A stretch of 39,862 nucleotides of DNA from JANQPA01 sp964628385 (GTDB taxonomy: Bacteria; Bacteroidota; Bacteroidia; Chitinophagales; Saprospiraceae), in NCBI GenBank assembly GCA_964628385.1, contig CAZVOD010000040.1:1-39862 (forward strand), in the 5' to 3' direction. Both the position numbers and the translations under genes were made by a program. Each line of letters opens with the position of its first letter. Positions within the stretch are counted from its first letter, which is position 1. Below are positions 8,649-17,079 of this stretch, one piece after another. Under the pieces are notes generated by a model. That model saw nothing but the letters and a program-made list of their open reading frames with translations. It searched no databases and was not told where the DNA came from.

Positions 8649-8714
8649 TTATAAATCGTAATTAGCCATCCGGCGATAGAGGGTGGCCCGCATGAGCCCC
8701 AGCTCCTCAGCAGC
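8649..8714 (-). pseudogene. C-terminal stub of an NtrC-family response regulator
   Basis: The last 21 codons read AAEELGLMRATLYRRMANYD-L then stop. This is the Fis-type helix-turn-helix end of sigma-54-dependent response regulators (AAEELGLSRATLYRRM pattern). Everything upstream (receiver, AAA+ domain) is gone: from about 8715 the sequence belongs to the HlyD remnant on the opposite strand. It marks one side of a deletion junction. Confidence 0.7.
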
Positions 8715-8718
8715 AACG

Positions 8719-9274
8719 GTATACCTCAATGCAGTAGAGAGTAGTAAGGTAGAGGAAATATTTATAGAAGACGGTGTAGAGATCAACAAAGGGACGGCCA
8801 TCCTAAGTTTTTCTAACCTGGATTTACAACTCAATGTACTGAATCAGGAAGCACAGATCATCGATCAGATCAACACGATAAGGAGTCAATCCATACTAAT
8901 AGAGCGGCAGAGCCTGCAATTAAATGAACAGTCTTTGGATATAGATTTTCAAATCGATTCGCTAGGCAAAAGGGTAGCCAGAAATAAAGCCTTGTATCAG
9001 GATAGCCTGATTGCTCAGGTAGAATTTGTGGAAACCCAGGACGAATACGAACATTTACTGCGTCGGCTAAACTCTTGAAAAAGCCCTGTACTAAAGGTTC
9101 TGCTTATCAAATATCTCAACAGGAGCAAATGGAGAGCTCCCTGAACCTAACGAAGCGCAACCTGGAGTTTGCCAGGAATAGTCTCGAAAACCTCATTATC
9201 CGCGTGCCCATAGATGGCCAGCTCTCAGCCCTGAATGCTGAAATTGGCCGACTGATCAACCGCACGAATAAATA
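8719..9274 (+). pseudogene. HlyD-family efflux adaptor remnant, truncated at both ends and frame-broken
   Basis: The reading starts within the lipoyl-like strand (KVEEIFIEDGVEINKGTAIL) and continues through the long coiled-coil hairpin (QIIDQINTIR to YEHLLRRL). It stops at 9076-9078. Homology resumes in another frame from about 9080: ISQQEQMESSLNLTKRNLEF, then LIIRVPIDGQLSALNAEIG, the returning lipoyl half, ending at 9274. The N-terminal membrane anchor and the C-terminal beta-barrel domain are missing. In intact genomes such adaptors work with ABC or RND exporters and often sit divergently from a kinase/regulator pair, which is the arrangement preserved here in ruins. Confidence 0.75.
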
Positions 9275-9329
9275 GAGGAAGAGAGTAAAGGCAATAGCCA
9301 ACCTTCTAGAAAAAAAAGTTGAAAGAAAA

Positions 9330-9375
9330 TACGTCAGATGTCGTAGATAAATTTGCATCTACGACGTTTGACGTA
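9330..9375. promoter_or_regulatory. Palindromic operator of the blaI-type operon
   Basis: Two 19-bp arms (9330-9348 and 9357-9375) are reverse complements with two mismatches around an 8-bp centre. The GTCGTAGAT core resembles BlaI/MecI-type operator half-sites. It surrounds the -33 element of the operon promoter, so a bound repressor would block RNA polymerase. Autoregulation is inferred from the family. Confidence 0.7.
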
Positions 9376-9383
9376 TATATTTG
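9352..9383 (+). promoter_or_regulatory. Bacteroidota-type promoter of the blaI/M56 operon
   Basis: A -33 TTTG at 9352-9355 and a -7 TATATTTG at 9376-9383 are separated by 20 bp, matching the phylum consensus. Transcription would start near 9390, giving a leader of about 140 nt before the ATG at 9534. Confidence 0.7.
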
Positions 9384-9533
9384 TAGAGAAGTTATGATCA
9401 TATCGTAGGGAGTTGAGCAGTTGTTGATGAGCAATGGGGTAACATCCACAGAGCGAATACCATGGAGCGCTTGTTTGGGATATCTTCATACTCCGGCTGT
9501 TTAGCTTCCTCAAATTCCATCAAAAGTAACAAC

Positions 9534-9929
9534 ATGGAAGAACACAACATCAATCAGCCAACAGAGGCAGAACTTGAAATCTTACAGATTCTTTGGGAGC
9601 ATCAGCCCGCATCGGTACGTCTGGTTCATGAAAAGATCAGTACCAGGCGAGAAGTGGGGTACACGACTATTCTAAAACAAATGCAACGGATGTTTGATAA
9701 AAAAATGGTAAAGCGTGAAAAAGATGGTAAAACACATTTTTACATTGCGGCTCTTAAAGAACAGGAAGTACAGAATAACTTCTACAAGCGGATGGTAGAT
9801 ACAGTTTACAAAGGATCAGCAATGAAGCTGGTGATGCATGCCCTCGGGCAAGGTGATACAACACCGGAAGAATTGGAGGCGCTTCAAAAATGGATTGAAG
9901 AACAGAAAAAGCAGAAAGACGATGAATAA
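9534..9929 (+). CDS. BlaI/MecI/CopY-family transcriptional repressor
   Basis: The 131-residue protein is a typical BlaI-family winged-helix repressor (PF03965). It starts TEAELEILQILWEHQPASVR, has the recognition region GYTTILKQMQRMFDKKMVKR, and a helical dimerisation C-terminus. It binds a palindromic operator as a dimer and is inactivated when the partner M56 membrane protease signals. I chose ATG 9534 because the TEAEL core begins a few residues later, as in the family; upstream in-frame ATG 9462 would add an unrelated 24-residue leader. Its stop overlaps the next start, so the two proteins are translationally coupled. The inducer in this organism is unknown and need not be a beta-lactam. 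Confidence 0.92.
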   Translation: MEEHNINQPTEAELEILQILWEHQPASVRLVHEKISTRREVGYTTILKQMQRMFDKKMVKREKDGKTHFYIAALKEQEVQNNFYKRMVDTVYKGSAMKLVMHALGQGDTTPEELEALQKWIEEQKKQKDDE

Positions 9930-12576
9930 TGCTATAGAATTATATTTCCCGGCATTGGGGCAATCATTGGGTTGGACTTTATTTCATAGCTTGTGGCAAT
10001 TGGGATTAATTGCTGTCTTACTAAAGCTTTGCTTGCAGTTTATTTCCCCAAAAAGACCTAACCTGAGGTATTGGACTCTCGTTGTCGGTATGTTTATGGC
10101 CCTAGTGGTCGCAGCATATACTTTCACTACCGAGTGGCAGCTGTTTAAGCCTATTGTTGCAGAGAGCTCAGGTGATGTAGTGATATTTCAGCATTTTAGC
10201 GAAGAAATCACCCTTTCCGATAGTCACCTTTCTGCATCTGCAAAAGAGATAGGAGCTGAAAGCTTTTTATGGAGTGAGGTTTTTTCCAAATCCCTTCAAT
10301 TAATGGATCCATACATGCCCTTTATCGGCATGCTCTGGATGGCAGGGGTATTGATCTTCTTATCCATGATGATATCGGGTTTTTTCTATCTTAATTATCT
10401 CAAGTCCAATGGGGTAAGTAATCTTTCTGACGATTGGATGCAACGCTTTGAAGCGTTAAAGCAAAAAATGGGCGTTCGCCAAACCATAAGACTTTTAAGC
10501 TCCACCGAGGTCAATTCACCTGTAGCTTTCAGAATGCTTAGGCCTGTTATTCTAGTTCCATTGGGGTTGTTAGCCAGCCTGACTCCTTCGCAAGTAGAAG
10601 TGCTAATGCTTCATGAGTTGGCGCATATTCGCCGGTATGACTTTTGGGTCAACCTGTTTCAGTCTCTGATTGAAGTGTTGTTTTTTTTCCATCCTGCTAT
10701 GTGGTGGATATCCGGGCAAGTAAGAGCAGAACGCGAGCACTGTTGTGATGAACTGGTCTTGAAAGCCAGTCATGATGCCGTATTGTACGCTCAAACACTC
10801 ACCCAAATCCAGTCTTTTCATTTTTCACAAAAAACAAAATTAATCATGGCAGCTAACGCTAAATCAAGCTTACTAAGCAAAAGAATATTTCGACTGTTCG
10901 GAAAATATGATCAACAACCATCTCTGGTCAAGAGCCTTTTTCTGACCTTTTTATTATTATTAGGTCTAACCTTGCCGGCCTTCTACTCTTACGGGATTAA
11001 TGAAGTTGAAAAATTCAGCGAACCGGAAAAGTCGATCTCAAAAGAGTTGGAAACTGAGCTCACGGCTGATCTTCCCGCGGTGGAGGTTGTTGCTCAAAAT
11101 ACCATAGCAAAGAAAGTAAGTTGGGCCATTCCAATTGAAGAAGTGCCTTTTGAATTTGTTCCAGATGATAGTTTTAGTCCTTCAGCTCCAGATTCAATAT
11201 GGATAGATTTCAACAGATTGTTAAAGGAAATGGAACTTTTAAAAACCGGAATTCACCCTTTGCCAAAGCTCACTCAATCAAGACTCTATTTAAGAGATAC
11301 AGTGCCATTGTTTATTCTGGATGGTGAGGAAGTACCCGGGTTGGGCGGAGATAATTTGCTGAATCGGATTGATCCCAAAAACATTGAATCTATTACGGTA
11401 ATTAAGGATAAAACAGCATTAGAAAAGTATGGTGAAAAGGGAAAGTATGGTGTAATCGTTATAAAGACTAAAGGCTACAATAAAAAACGTGAAAGAACGG
11501 AGGAAAAAAAGAAAATTTCCAGCCAGGTGAGAGTCTCTGAAAAGTATAATAATCGCAAAGGGGTTGGTAAGGTCAAATCTGTTAATGTTTCCAATCTATC
11601 AGAAATAGAAGATGGAAGTAAACTAAAGGGTATCGTCAGGTTTGACAATGGAAAGCCGGCTATCGGGGCAATCATCCAATCTAAAGATAAAGCTTTTGCT
11701 ACGATTACTGATGTAAAAGGTGAATTCTCATTAACTGCATCTGATTCGTGTATAGACAATGTAGAGTTAAGATATGTGGGATATGCTCCTGCCTCGGCCA
11801 AAGGCCTTTGTAAAATGAGTGCTTTTGTAGAATTTGTACTGGAAACGCCCAAAGAAGGCAAGGCTGAAATTCAGCTTGAAAAAGAAACAGAAAACATCAA
11901 AGCGCCCATTATTGAGGTGGAAGTTATTAATCTTCTATCTCAGGAAAAGCGTTTCACCACCGATAGAAAAATAATAGGTGGTACCGTTAAGACCCTGGAA
12001 AATGAACCCGTTGAAGGAGTTGCTTTCAAAACCATGGGGAAGGTACTGGCTGTTACTGATGGAAATGGAGCGTATGAATACAGCTTACCAGTCATTGATG
12101 GTTTTGATGGTAAATTAGTGGTAAATGTATTTGATCCTGAGGGAACGGTCTTTACGGTGAGTATGTTCCCTACTTCACCTGACAAGGAATTCAATTACAA
12201 GAAAATGGAGTACATAGTAAAGTACTTAAATAAGAAGGAGGCGAAGCAAAATAGTGAAGTTAAGAACTGGGAGCCGATATCCGAAGTGAACGCCAGCGAT
12301 CTGGATATATCCAAAAACTTTGCTCTCAATGCATTTCCCAATCCTGCTAAAGAGCAGGTGACTATTGAGTTTCAATTAGACCAGTTCAGGCCTGTAGTTC
12401 TTGAGATTTACCAGAACAGCGGCCAGTTGATTAAAACACTCTACGCTGATAATAAGCTTAATCCGGGAAAGCAGCGCTTTACATGGTATCCAGAGCGCAC
12501 CCTGAATTCAGGTATTTACATCATCAGATTACGGGTAGAAGATGTATTGCTCACCCGCCAAATCGTTATTGAGTAA
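9922..12576 (+). CDS. BlaR1-like M56 peptidase fused to plug, regulatory-like and T9SS-like domains
   Basis: The 884-residue protein starts at an ATG overlapping the blaI-type gene by 8 bp. Three helices (about 14-38, 46-68, 130-155) precede the zinc protease motif HELAHIRRYD (His231-His235) and REHCCDEL. A fourth helix is at about 336-357. The extracytoplasmic part holds a SusC/TonB-plug-like stretch (VPLFILDGEEVPG to YGVIVIKTKG, about 460-520). Two carboxypeptidase-regulatory-like beta domains follow (about 568-640 and 682-740). Residues from about 801 have the FPNPAKEQ start and GIYIIRL end typical of T9SS type A sorting domains. M56 proteases sense envelope signals and cleave BlaI-type repressors. 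The plug and sorting-like tail on an inner-membrane protein are odd, and their role is unclear. Confidence 0.9.
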   Translation: MNNAIELYFPALGQSLGWTLFHSLWQLGLIAVLLKLCLQFISPKRPNLRYWTLVVGMFMALVVAAYTFTTEWQLFKPIVAESSGDVVIFQHFSEEITLSDSHLSASAKEIGAESFLWSEVFSKSLQLMDPYMPFIGMLWMAGVLIFLSMMISGFFYLNYLKSNGVSNLSDDWMQRFEALKQKMGVRQTIRLLSSTEVNSPVAFRMLRPVILVPLGLLASLTPSQVEVLMLHELAHIRRYDFWVNLFQSLIEVLFFFHPAMWWISGQVRAEREHCCDELVLKASHDAVLYAQTLTQIQSFHFSQKTKLIMAANAKSSLLSKRIFRLFGKYDQQPSLVKSLFLTFLLLLGLTLPAFYSYGINEVEKFSEPEKSISKELETELTADLPAVEVVAQNTIAKKVSWAIPIEEVPFEFVPDDSFSPSAPDSIWIDFNRLLKEMELLKTGIHPLPKLTQSRLYLRDTVPLFILDGEEVPGLGGDNLLNRIDPKNIESITVIKDKTALEKYGEKGKYGVIVIKTKGYNKKRERTEEKKKISSQVRVSEKYNNRKGVGKVKSVNVSNLSEIEDGSKLKGIVRFDNGKPAIGAIIQSKDKAFATITDVKGEFSLTASDSCIDNVELRYVGYAPASAKGLCKMSAFVEFVLETPKEGKAEIQLEKETENIKAPIIEVEVINLLSQEKRFTTDRKIIGGTVKTLENEPVEGVAFKTMGKVLAVTDGNGAYEYSLPVIDGFDGKLVVNVFDPEGTVFTVSMFPTSPDKEFNYKKMEYIVKYLNKKEAKQNSEVKNWEPISEVNASDLDISKNFALNAFPNPAKEQVTIEFQLDQFRPVVLEIYQNSGQLIKTLYADNKLNPGKQRFTWYPERTLNSGIYIIRLRVEDVLLTRQIVIE

Positions 12577-12579
12577 AGC

Positions 12580-12616
12580 AAAATAAGTGATTAGCTGCAA
12601 GCTAATCACTTATTTT
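12580..12616. terminator. Bidirectional terminator between M56 gene and truB
   Basis: Perfect 17-bp arms (12580-12596 and 12600-12616) enclose a 3-base loop. T-runs on one side and A-runs on the other suit termination of both convergent genes. Confidence 0.9.
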
Positions 12617-12624
12617 TATGATCT

Positions 12625-13362
12625 TTACTTCACGGCTACAGGCATTTCTTCAATAACTTCCAGCAGAGCCTTTAGGTTCCAGGCATCTTTGATATCGAAA
12701 TCACCTACACAGGTACGGCGCAATCTGGTCAGATACGCACCCGAGCGAACTGCTTTACCGAAGTCGTGGGCGAGCGAACGGATGTAAGTACCTTTACTGC
12801 AGCTTACCTCAAAATCCACGTTCGGTAAATCAATATTGGTCAATTCAAATTTAGAGATGTGAACGGGCCTGGGATCGATATCTACAGTTTGGCCTTTCCG
12901 GGCTTTTTTATACAAAGGCTGGCCATCTACCTTAATAGCCGAAAACATTGGAGGTACTTGTTCAATATCTCCCAGAAACTGTTGCCGGGCTTCTTCCAGG
13001 AGCGCCTCGTCAATATGGTCAGTAGGAAAACTTTCCTCCACTGCCGTTTCGGCATCATAAGATGGCGTGGTGGCTCCCAACAACATCGTTCCTTCGTAGC
13101 ACTTGGGAAGCCCCTGAAAATCTGCTAATCTTTTGGTGAACTTTCCGGTACAAATAACGAGTAAGCCAGTAGCCATAGGATCGAGCGTGCCGGAATGGCC
13201 TACTTTAATTTTTTTTACACCGAGGTGCTTTTTGAGTTTGTACCTGATTTTATTTACAACGTCGAAGGATGTCCATCCTTCCGGCTTATCTACCAGCAAA
13301 ACAGTACCTGCCTTAAAATCATATCCCGGCAGGGGATTATCCTCTGAGTTCATTCTTTTCAA
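12625..13362 (-). CDS. truB: tRNA pseudouridine(55) synthase TruB
   Basis: TruB isomerises uridine 55 in the T-loop of tRNAs. The 245-residue protein has the opening VLLVDKPEGWTSFDVVNKIR, the catalytic aspartate Asp61 in GHSGTLDPMATGLL, and the RNA-binding SCSKGTYIRSLAHDFG motif. It lacks an extended C-terminal PUA domain, as is common in Bacteroidota. It is the last gene of the minus-strand ftsX - DUF3098 - uppP - truB series and is closed by the strong terminator shared with the convergent M56 gene. An 87-bp gap with an AT-rich dyad separates it from uppP. Confidence 0.96.
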   Translation of the reverse strand: MKRMNSEDNPLPGYDFKAGTVLLVDKPEGWTSFDVVNKIRYKLKKHLGVKKIKVGHSGTLDPMATGLLVICTGKFTKRLADFQGLPKCYEGTMLLGATTPSYDAETAVEESFPTDHIDEALLEEARQQFLGDIEQVPPMFSAIKVDGQPLYKKARKGQTVDIDPRPVHISKFELTNIDLPNVDFEVSCSKGTYIRSLAHDFGKAVRSGAYLTRLRRTCVGDFDIKDAWNLKALLEVIEEMPVAVK

Positions 13363-13390
13363 AAATTTGCTTTGGCAAAATAGGTTCGTA

Positions 13391-13433
13391 GTAATTAATA
13401 AATACTTTTAAGATAAGAATATTTATTAATTAC
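13391..13433 (-). terminator. AT-rich 14-bp dyad between uppP and truB
   Basis: Perfect arms at 13391-13404 and 13420-13433, almost entirely A/T, lie just after the uppP stop. It may be a weak terminator, an attenuator or a processing hairpin. Confidence 0.4.
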
Positions 13434-13449
13434 TGCAACAATGAAAAAA

Positions 13450-14247
13450 TCAATTCACTACAGCAAAAATAATTGCCATAATTCCTATTATAAAACAATA
13501 TACAGAAAAATAAGTCAACTTACTATTCTTCACCAACTGGATCATCCAAGTACAGGCCAGTAAGCCCGTGAGGAAAGCTACCACAAACCCCGCAATAAGG
13601 TCAATAGCCGGAACGGTCGTCTGGGCTAGCTCCCCGTTAGCCAGATCTTTAGCCATTTTTCCCAATATTAAAGGAACAACCATAAGGAAAGAAAAGCGGG
13701 CAGCCCGCTCTCTGTCAATTCCTAGTAATACTGAAGTAGAAATAGTGGCTCCGGATCTTGAAATACCAGGAAGAATGGCAATAGCTTGGGCTATCCCGAT
13801 AATAAAAGCATGACTGTAACTTACCGTCTTATCAGTTTTCCGGGCCCGGTCAGCCAGGAATAGCAAAGCACCGGTAATGAGGAGCATTACCCCCACCAGC
13901 AGGATTTGGCTACTGAAAAGCGCCTCAATCTGGTCTTCCAGTAGTAGGCCAAGCACTGTAGCCGGTATCATAGACAGGATGATCTTGACGGCAAAAGCTT
14001 TATCATCATTCCATGAAGGGTTGAAAAGCTCTTTTAGTATTTCAAGTATATCCTTCCAAAAAATAGCCACGGTACTAAGGGCCGTAGCAGCGTGAAGGGT
14101 GACGGTCATCAACAGGCTTTCTTCCTCAATGCTCTGGTCTCCCAGTATAACCTTGGCCAATTCCAGGTGACCACTACTGCTAACTGGCAAAAATTCAGTA
14201 AGTCCTTGTACCAGCCCTAAAATGGCAGCTTGAATGATTGATGACAT
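13450..14247 (-). CDS. uppP: Undecaprenyl-diphosphatase UppP (BacA family)
   Basis: This inner-membrane enzyme dephosphorylates undecaprenyl pyrophosphate, recycling the lipid carrier for peptidoglycan and surface polysaccharides; extra copies give bacitracin resistance. The 265-residue protein has the active-site motif GLVQGLTEFLPVSSSGHLEL near the N-terminus (Glu18, with Ser and His downstream) and the second motif LPGISRSGATIS, with about eight membrane helices. It starts 9 bp after the DUF3098 gene ends, so the two are cotranscribed. The length matches the family. Confidence 0.97.
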   Translation of the reverse strand: MSSIIQAAILGLVQGLTEFLPVSSSGHLELAKVILGDQSIEEESLLMTVTLHAATALSTVAIFWKDILEILKELFNPSWNDDKAFAVKIILSMIPATVLGLLLEDQIEALFSSQILLVGVMLLITGALLFLADRARKTDKTVSYSHAFIIGIAQAIAILPGISRSGATISTSVLLGIDRERAARFSFLMVVPLILGKMAKDLANGELAQTTVPAIDLIAGFVVAFLTGLLACTWMIQLVKNSKLTYFSVYCFIIGIMAIIFAVVN

Positions 14248-14256
14248 GTAAATAGG

Positions 14257-14685
14257 TTACCGTTTGAAAATAGCATAAATCTCAACCCCCAGGCCCGATA
14301 AGATGACTATAGGGGCCAGTACTGTTCTTCTAAAACTATAAATTAGCGACTCATCCCACACATCCGGGCTGGACATATGGCCGCCCGACATCAGGATAAG
14401 TCCCAGTACTACCAGGCCTAAGCCAAGGCCCATCCAGGCGTAGTTTTGGCGGCCAAAAATCAGTTCCGGCTGGGCTTGTACCTCTGATACTTTACGGCTT
14501 CTACTTCTGGAGCTCACCGTAGGCGTTACCTTCTTCCTGCTCTCCTTTGATACCGACTTCACATTTTTTTTACCCTTACTTTCTCCCTTGTTCTGACTGA
14601 CCTTTTTAGGCTGATTTTGATTTTCTTGCTTTTTATTGGTGGTGACAACCACTTTTTTCTTCTTGGGTGGTTTGTTGTTGCTCAT
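14257..14685 (-). CDS. DUF3098 small membrane protein
   Basis: The 142-residue protein has a very basic, Lys/Ser/Gln-rich N-terminal half (residues 1-65), probably disordered and cytoplasmic. Two membrane helices follow (about 81-100 and 120-138), with the DUF3098 signature FGRQNYAWMGLGLGLVVLGL. The family is almost confined to Bacteroidota and sits between ftsX and uppP in many genomes, as here. Its function is unknown; the position suggests a link to division or envelope assembly. The basic tail is longer than in many members. Confidence 0.9.
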   Translation of the reverse strand: MSNNKPPKKKKVVVTTNKKQENQNQPKKVSQNKGESKGKKNVKSVSKESRKKVTPTVSSRSRSRKVSEVQAQPELIFGRQNYAWMGLGLGLVVLGLILMSGGHMSSPDVWDESLIYSFRRTVLAPIVILSGLGVEIYAIFKR

Positions 14686-14738
14686 TTTTTGTGCTGTTGT
14701 TCAAAAATAGTTAGCGAAGATAATGATTTGATATGGAA

Positions 14739-15620
14739 TCAATACAAATCATCAATTCTCATTTTCAAATATTTATTTACTACAAAATAAGTACTGGTGG
14801 AGTTGATCAAAATCCCTATCACTGTAATCAATACGCCCAGTGCCGCATATCCTACGGGGTCCAAAAGGGCCCTCATCTCTGGTAGGTTTAACCAAAACCA
14901 ATACATCATAGCGACTAAAGCAATAATGGCGATTATGCTACTGATAAAACCGTGCCAAATTGCTCTTCTTATATAGGGACGACTAATAAACTCCCATGAT
15001 GCACCAACCAGCTCCATATTTTTGATTAAAAAACGATTGGAGTAAAGAGCTAACCGTATAGTATTATGAATGAGTGTGACGGCTACGAGGATAAAAAATA
15101 CCGCAATCGCTGCAGCCATGATAGAAAGCCGGCGAATGTTGTTATCGATCCGTTGAGTAACATTTTCCGGGTAGTTGACATCCAAAACCTTCGGCGTATT
15201 GGTCAAAGTTTCTTTTATATTTTTCAGGCTATCAGGTACCAGATAATTGGCCCGGACGTTAAAAGTGATGACATTAAAAAAGGGATTGGGTAAATCTAAC
15301 CGCTCAAGGAAATCCTCACCGAACTCGTCTTTCATCAAATCCACAGCTTCCTCTTTTGAAATAAAACGAGTGCTGCCTGGTTTAACAAAAGTAAAATTAT
15401 CTAATGCGTTTTGCAAGCTATCAATTTCGGCCATTGAAGCAGATTCACTCAACTCAATGCTTATATTGAGGTTCTCTTTGTAGGTTGTAATTAATTTCTT
15501 GGCATGAAGGATAACCAATCCAAAAAAGCCCAATAAAAAAAGTACCAATGCCACACTAATAATGGCATATAGGTAATTCGGCTTATTCTTTTTTGCAGTT
15601 TTATCGGTATACTCAGACAT
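14739..15620 (-). CDS. ftsX: Cell division protein FtsX
   Basis: FtsX is the permease-like half of the FtsEX complex, which controls peptidoglycan hydrolases at the division site. The 293-residue protein has an N-terminal helix (about 17-39), a periplasmic domain (40-165) with the SKEEAVDLMKDEFGEDFL segment, and three C-terminal helices. The typical NTIRLALYSNRFLIKNMELVG motif lies between the second and third helices. No ftsE is adjacent, as in many Bacteroidota. It leads the series running to truB. Confidence 0.95.
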   Translation of the reverse strand: MSEYTDKTAKKNKPNYLYAIISVALVLFLLGFFGLVILHAKKLITTYKENLNISIELSESASMAEIDSLQNALDNFTFVKPGSTRFISKEEAVDLMKDEFGEDFLERLDLPNPFFNVITFNVRANYLVPDSLKNIKETLTNTPKVLDVNYPENVTQRIDNNIRRLSIMAAAIAVFFILVAVTLIHNTIRLALYSNRFLIKNMELVGASWEFISRPYIRRAIWHGFISSIIAIIALVAMMYWFWLNLPEMRALLDPVGYAALGVLITVIGILINSTSTYFVVNKYLKMRIDDLY

Positions 15621-15782
15621 TAGCAGTGATAAACTTGAAAACCCCGGATGATAAATTTATGAAGGTAAAAGTATAAAATATCTGCCAACCACTGTAGAAT
15701 TTCAGATATTGGATGAGATGTTTAATCCAAATTGAAAGTAAAGCATCTAAATGAACCCAAAATAACGTTTTTAATTTTTGAA

Positions 15783-16415
15783 ATGGTGGAATCTATGTAT
15801 AGGAAGCTACTTTTATTATGCCTGGCAATCAGTCATGTGCTACTGGCTCAATCACAAATATATTTTGATAATGCATCATTTGAGGGTATTCCCTCTGATG
15901 CTACTGTTCCAGTGGGATGGTTCCCCTGCCAACCCAAGACTACACCCGATATTTTACCGGGCCCCTGGGGCGTTAGCACCGAGCCTTCCGAAGGGGAGAC
16001 ATTTGTAGGCATCATCAGTAGGCATGATGGTACTTTTGAAAGTATCGGTCAACGTTTTGAAAAGCCTTTAACACCAGACAACTGCTACATTTTCTCCATA
16101 GAGCTGGCACGCTCTATGACTTATGCCGGCACCCGCTACAACAGCCCGCTGAGATTGAGAGTATGGCTGGGAGAAACTAAGTGTGATCGCGGGCAGCAAA
16201 TATACCTGTCTGACTTTGTAGAAAATGAAGACTGGGAGAGGCACATCATCAGATTTACACCTGAATTTAAAGCGAATTATATCCTGCTGGAAGCTTTCTA
16301 TAAGGATGGTAATTTCTCTTATGAAGGCAATATATTACTGGACAATATGTCAGCCATAAAGAAATGCGTACGAGCCTCCTTAGAGCGGGTACCACCAAAA
16401 GTAGATAGGCTTTAA
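15783..16415 (+). CDS. Exported protein with carbohydrate-binding-like beta domain
   Basis: About 210 residues. A signal peptide is visible (MYRKLLLLCLAISHVLLAQS), so the start is either the ATG at 15783 or 15795; an in-frame ATG at 15732 would put a polar leader before it. The mature part reads NASFEG then WFPCQPKTTPDI, then a long beta-rich region with IGQRFEKPLTPDNCYIFSI and ILLDNMSAI. This layout resembles galactose-binding-like (CBM-type) domains in Bacteroidota surface proteins. No T9SS tail follows, so it probably stays periplasmic or outer-membrane associated. The ligand is unknown. Confidence 0.75.
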   Translation: MVESMYRKLLLLCLAISHVLLAQSQIYFDNASFEGIPSDATVPVGWFPCQPKTTPDILPGPWGVSTEPSEGETFVGIISRHDGTFESIGQRFEKPLTPDNCYIFSIELARSMTYAGTRYNSPLRLRVWLGETKCDRGQQIYLSDFVENEDWERHIIRFTPEFKANYILLEAFYKDGNFSYEGNILLDNMSAIKKCVRASLERVPPKVDRL

Positions 16416-16518
16416 TCAGGCAGTGAAAAATACCACACCCTTTTTGGGAAAAAAGGAAAACTAACGAATAAGATACAAAGATCAGTAGCTGAATCACAGC
16501 GTACTAATCTTTAGTTGT

Positions 16519-16959
16519 CTACTGCTTTTTGTTCTCTGTTTCCTCCATAATTTTTTCAGTCTTATTGAGGATTCGTTGCCATTCGTTGGAAATCTCCTTT
16601 TTTTCCTCATTATCTTCAGAAGCTTTAAGGTTAGTGGTGGAGATCCGATCTTTTAGCTTTTGCTGATCGTACTCCAGGCTTCGAATTTCTTCCAGTGTAG
16701 CCTGGTCATTGTTTTTTTCTGCTTCTCCTTTAATGCTGGCAAAGACATCCTCAATTCTGGTCAGGGCTTCGTCGTATTTGCCCTCATTCAGTTTTTCTTT
16801 TTCTTGTTTGAGCAGAGCCCAGGCGGATTTACCCAAATCTTTCACATCATTAAAGATACGCTCAGAGCTGGCTTTCTCCTCCGGGGTTCCAAGGAAATAG
16901 TTGTATAATAAAAGGCCTACAACTAACATAAGTCCAATGCGAAGAATGAATCTGATCAT
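16519..16959 (-). CDS. Membrane-anchored coiled-coil protein of unknown function
   Basis: The 146-residue protein starts with a basic residue pair and one hydrophobic helix (about 5-24), an uncleaved anchor or weak signal sequence. The rest is highly charged and helical: LLKQEKEKLNEGKYDEALTR, then long Glu/Lys-rich stretches typical of coiled coil. No domain is recognised. It is convergent with the exported-protein gene and downstream of a sigma-factor remnant. The small size and clean anchor make it a credible gene. Confidence 0.7.
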   Translation of the reverse strand: MIRFILRIGLMLVVGLLLYNYFLGTPEEKASSERIFNDVKDLGKSAWALLKQEKEKLNEGKYDEALTRIEDVFASIKGEAEKNNDQATLEEIRSLEYDQQKLKDRISTTNLKASEDNEEKKEISNEWQRILNKTEKIMEETENKKQ

Positions 16960-17079
16960 AGTCTTACTCTTTCTAGTATGTATATTGAGAATAAAAGTAA
17001 TCCAAAAGATATTGGATGAAAATTAACTTCAATATATCAAATATTGAGCCACTTCGCAAAGAAGAAAAGAGCGAGCTTT

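Noticed and set aside
9462..9533. Upstream in-frame start for the BlaI-type gene
   Set aside because: The extra 24 residues do not fit the family, whose conserved core begins just after the ATG at 9534.
11475..11861. A 128-codon antisense frame inside the M56 gene
   Set aside because: It overlaps the carboxypeptidase-regulatory-like coding region and has no recognisable domain or signal.
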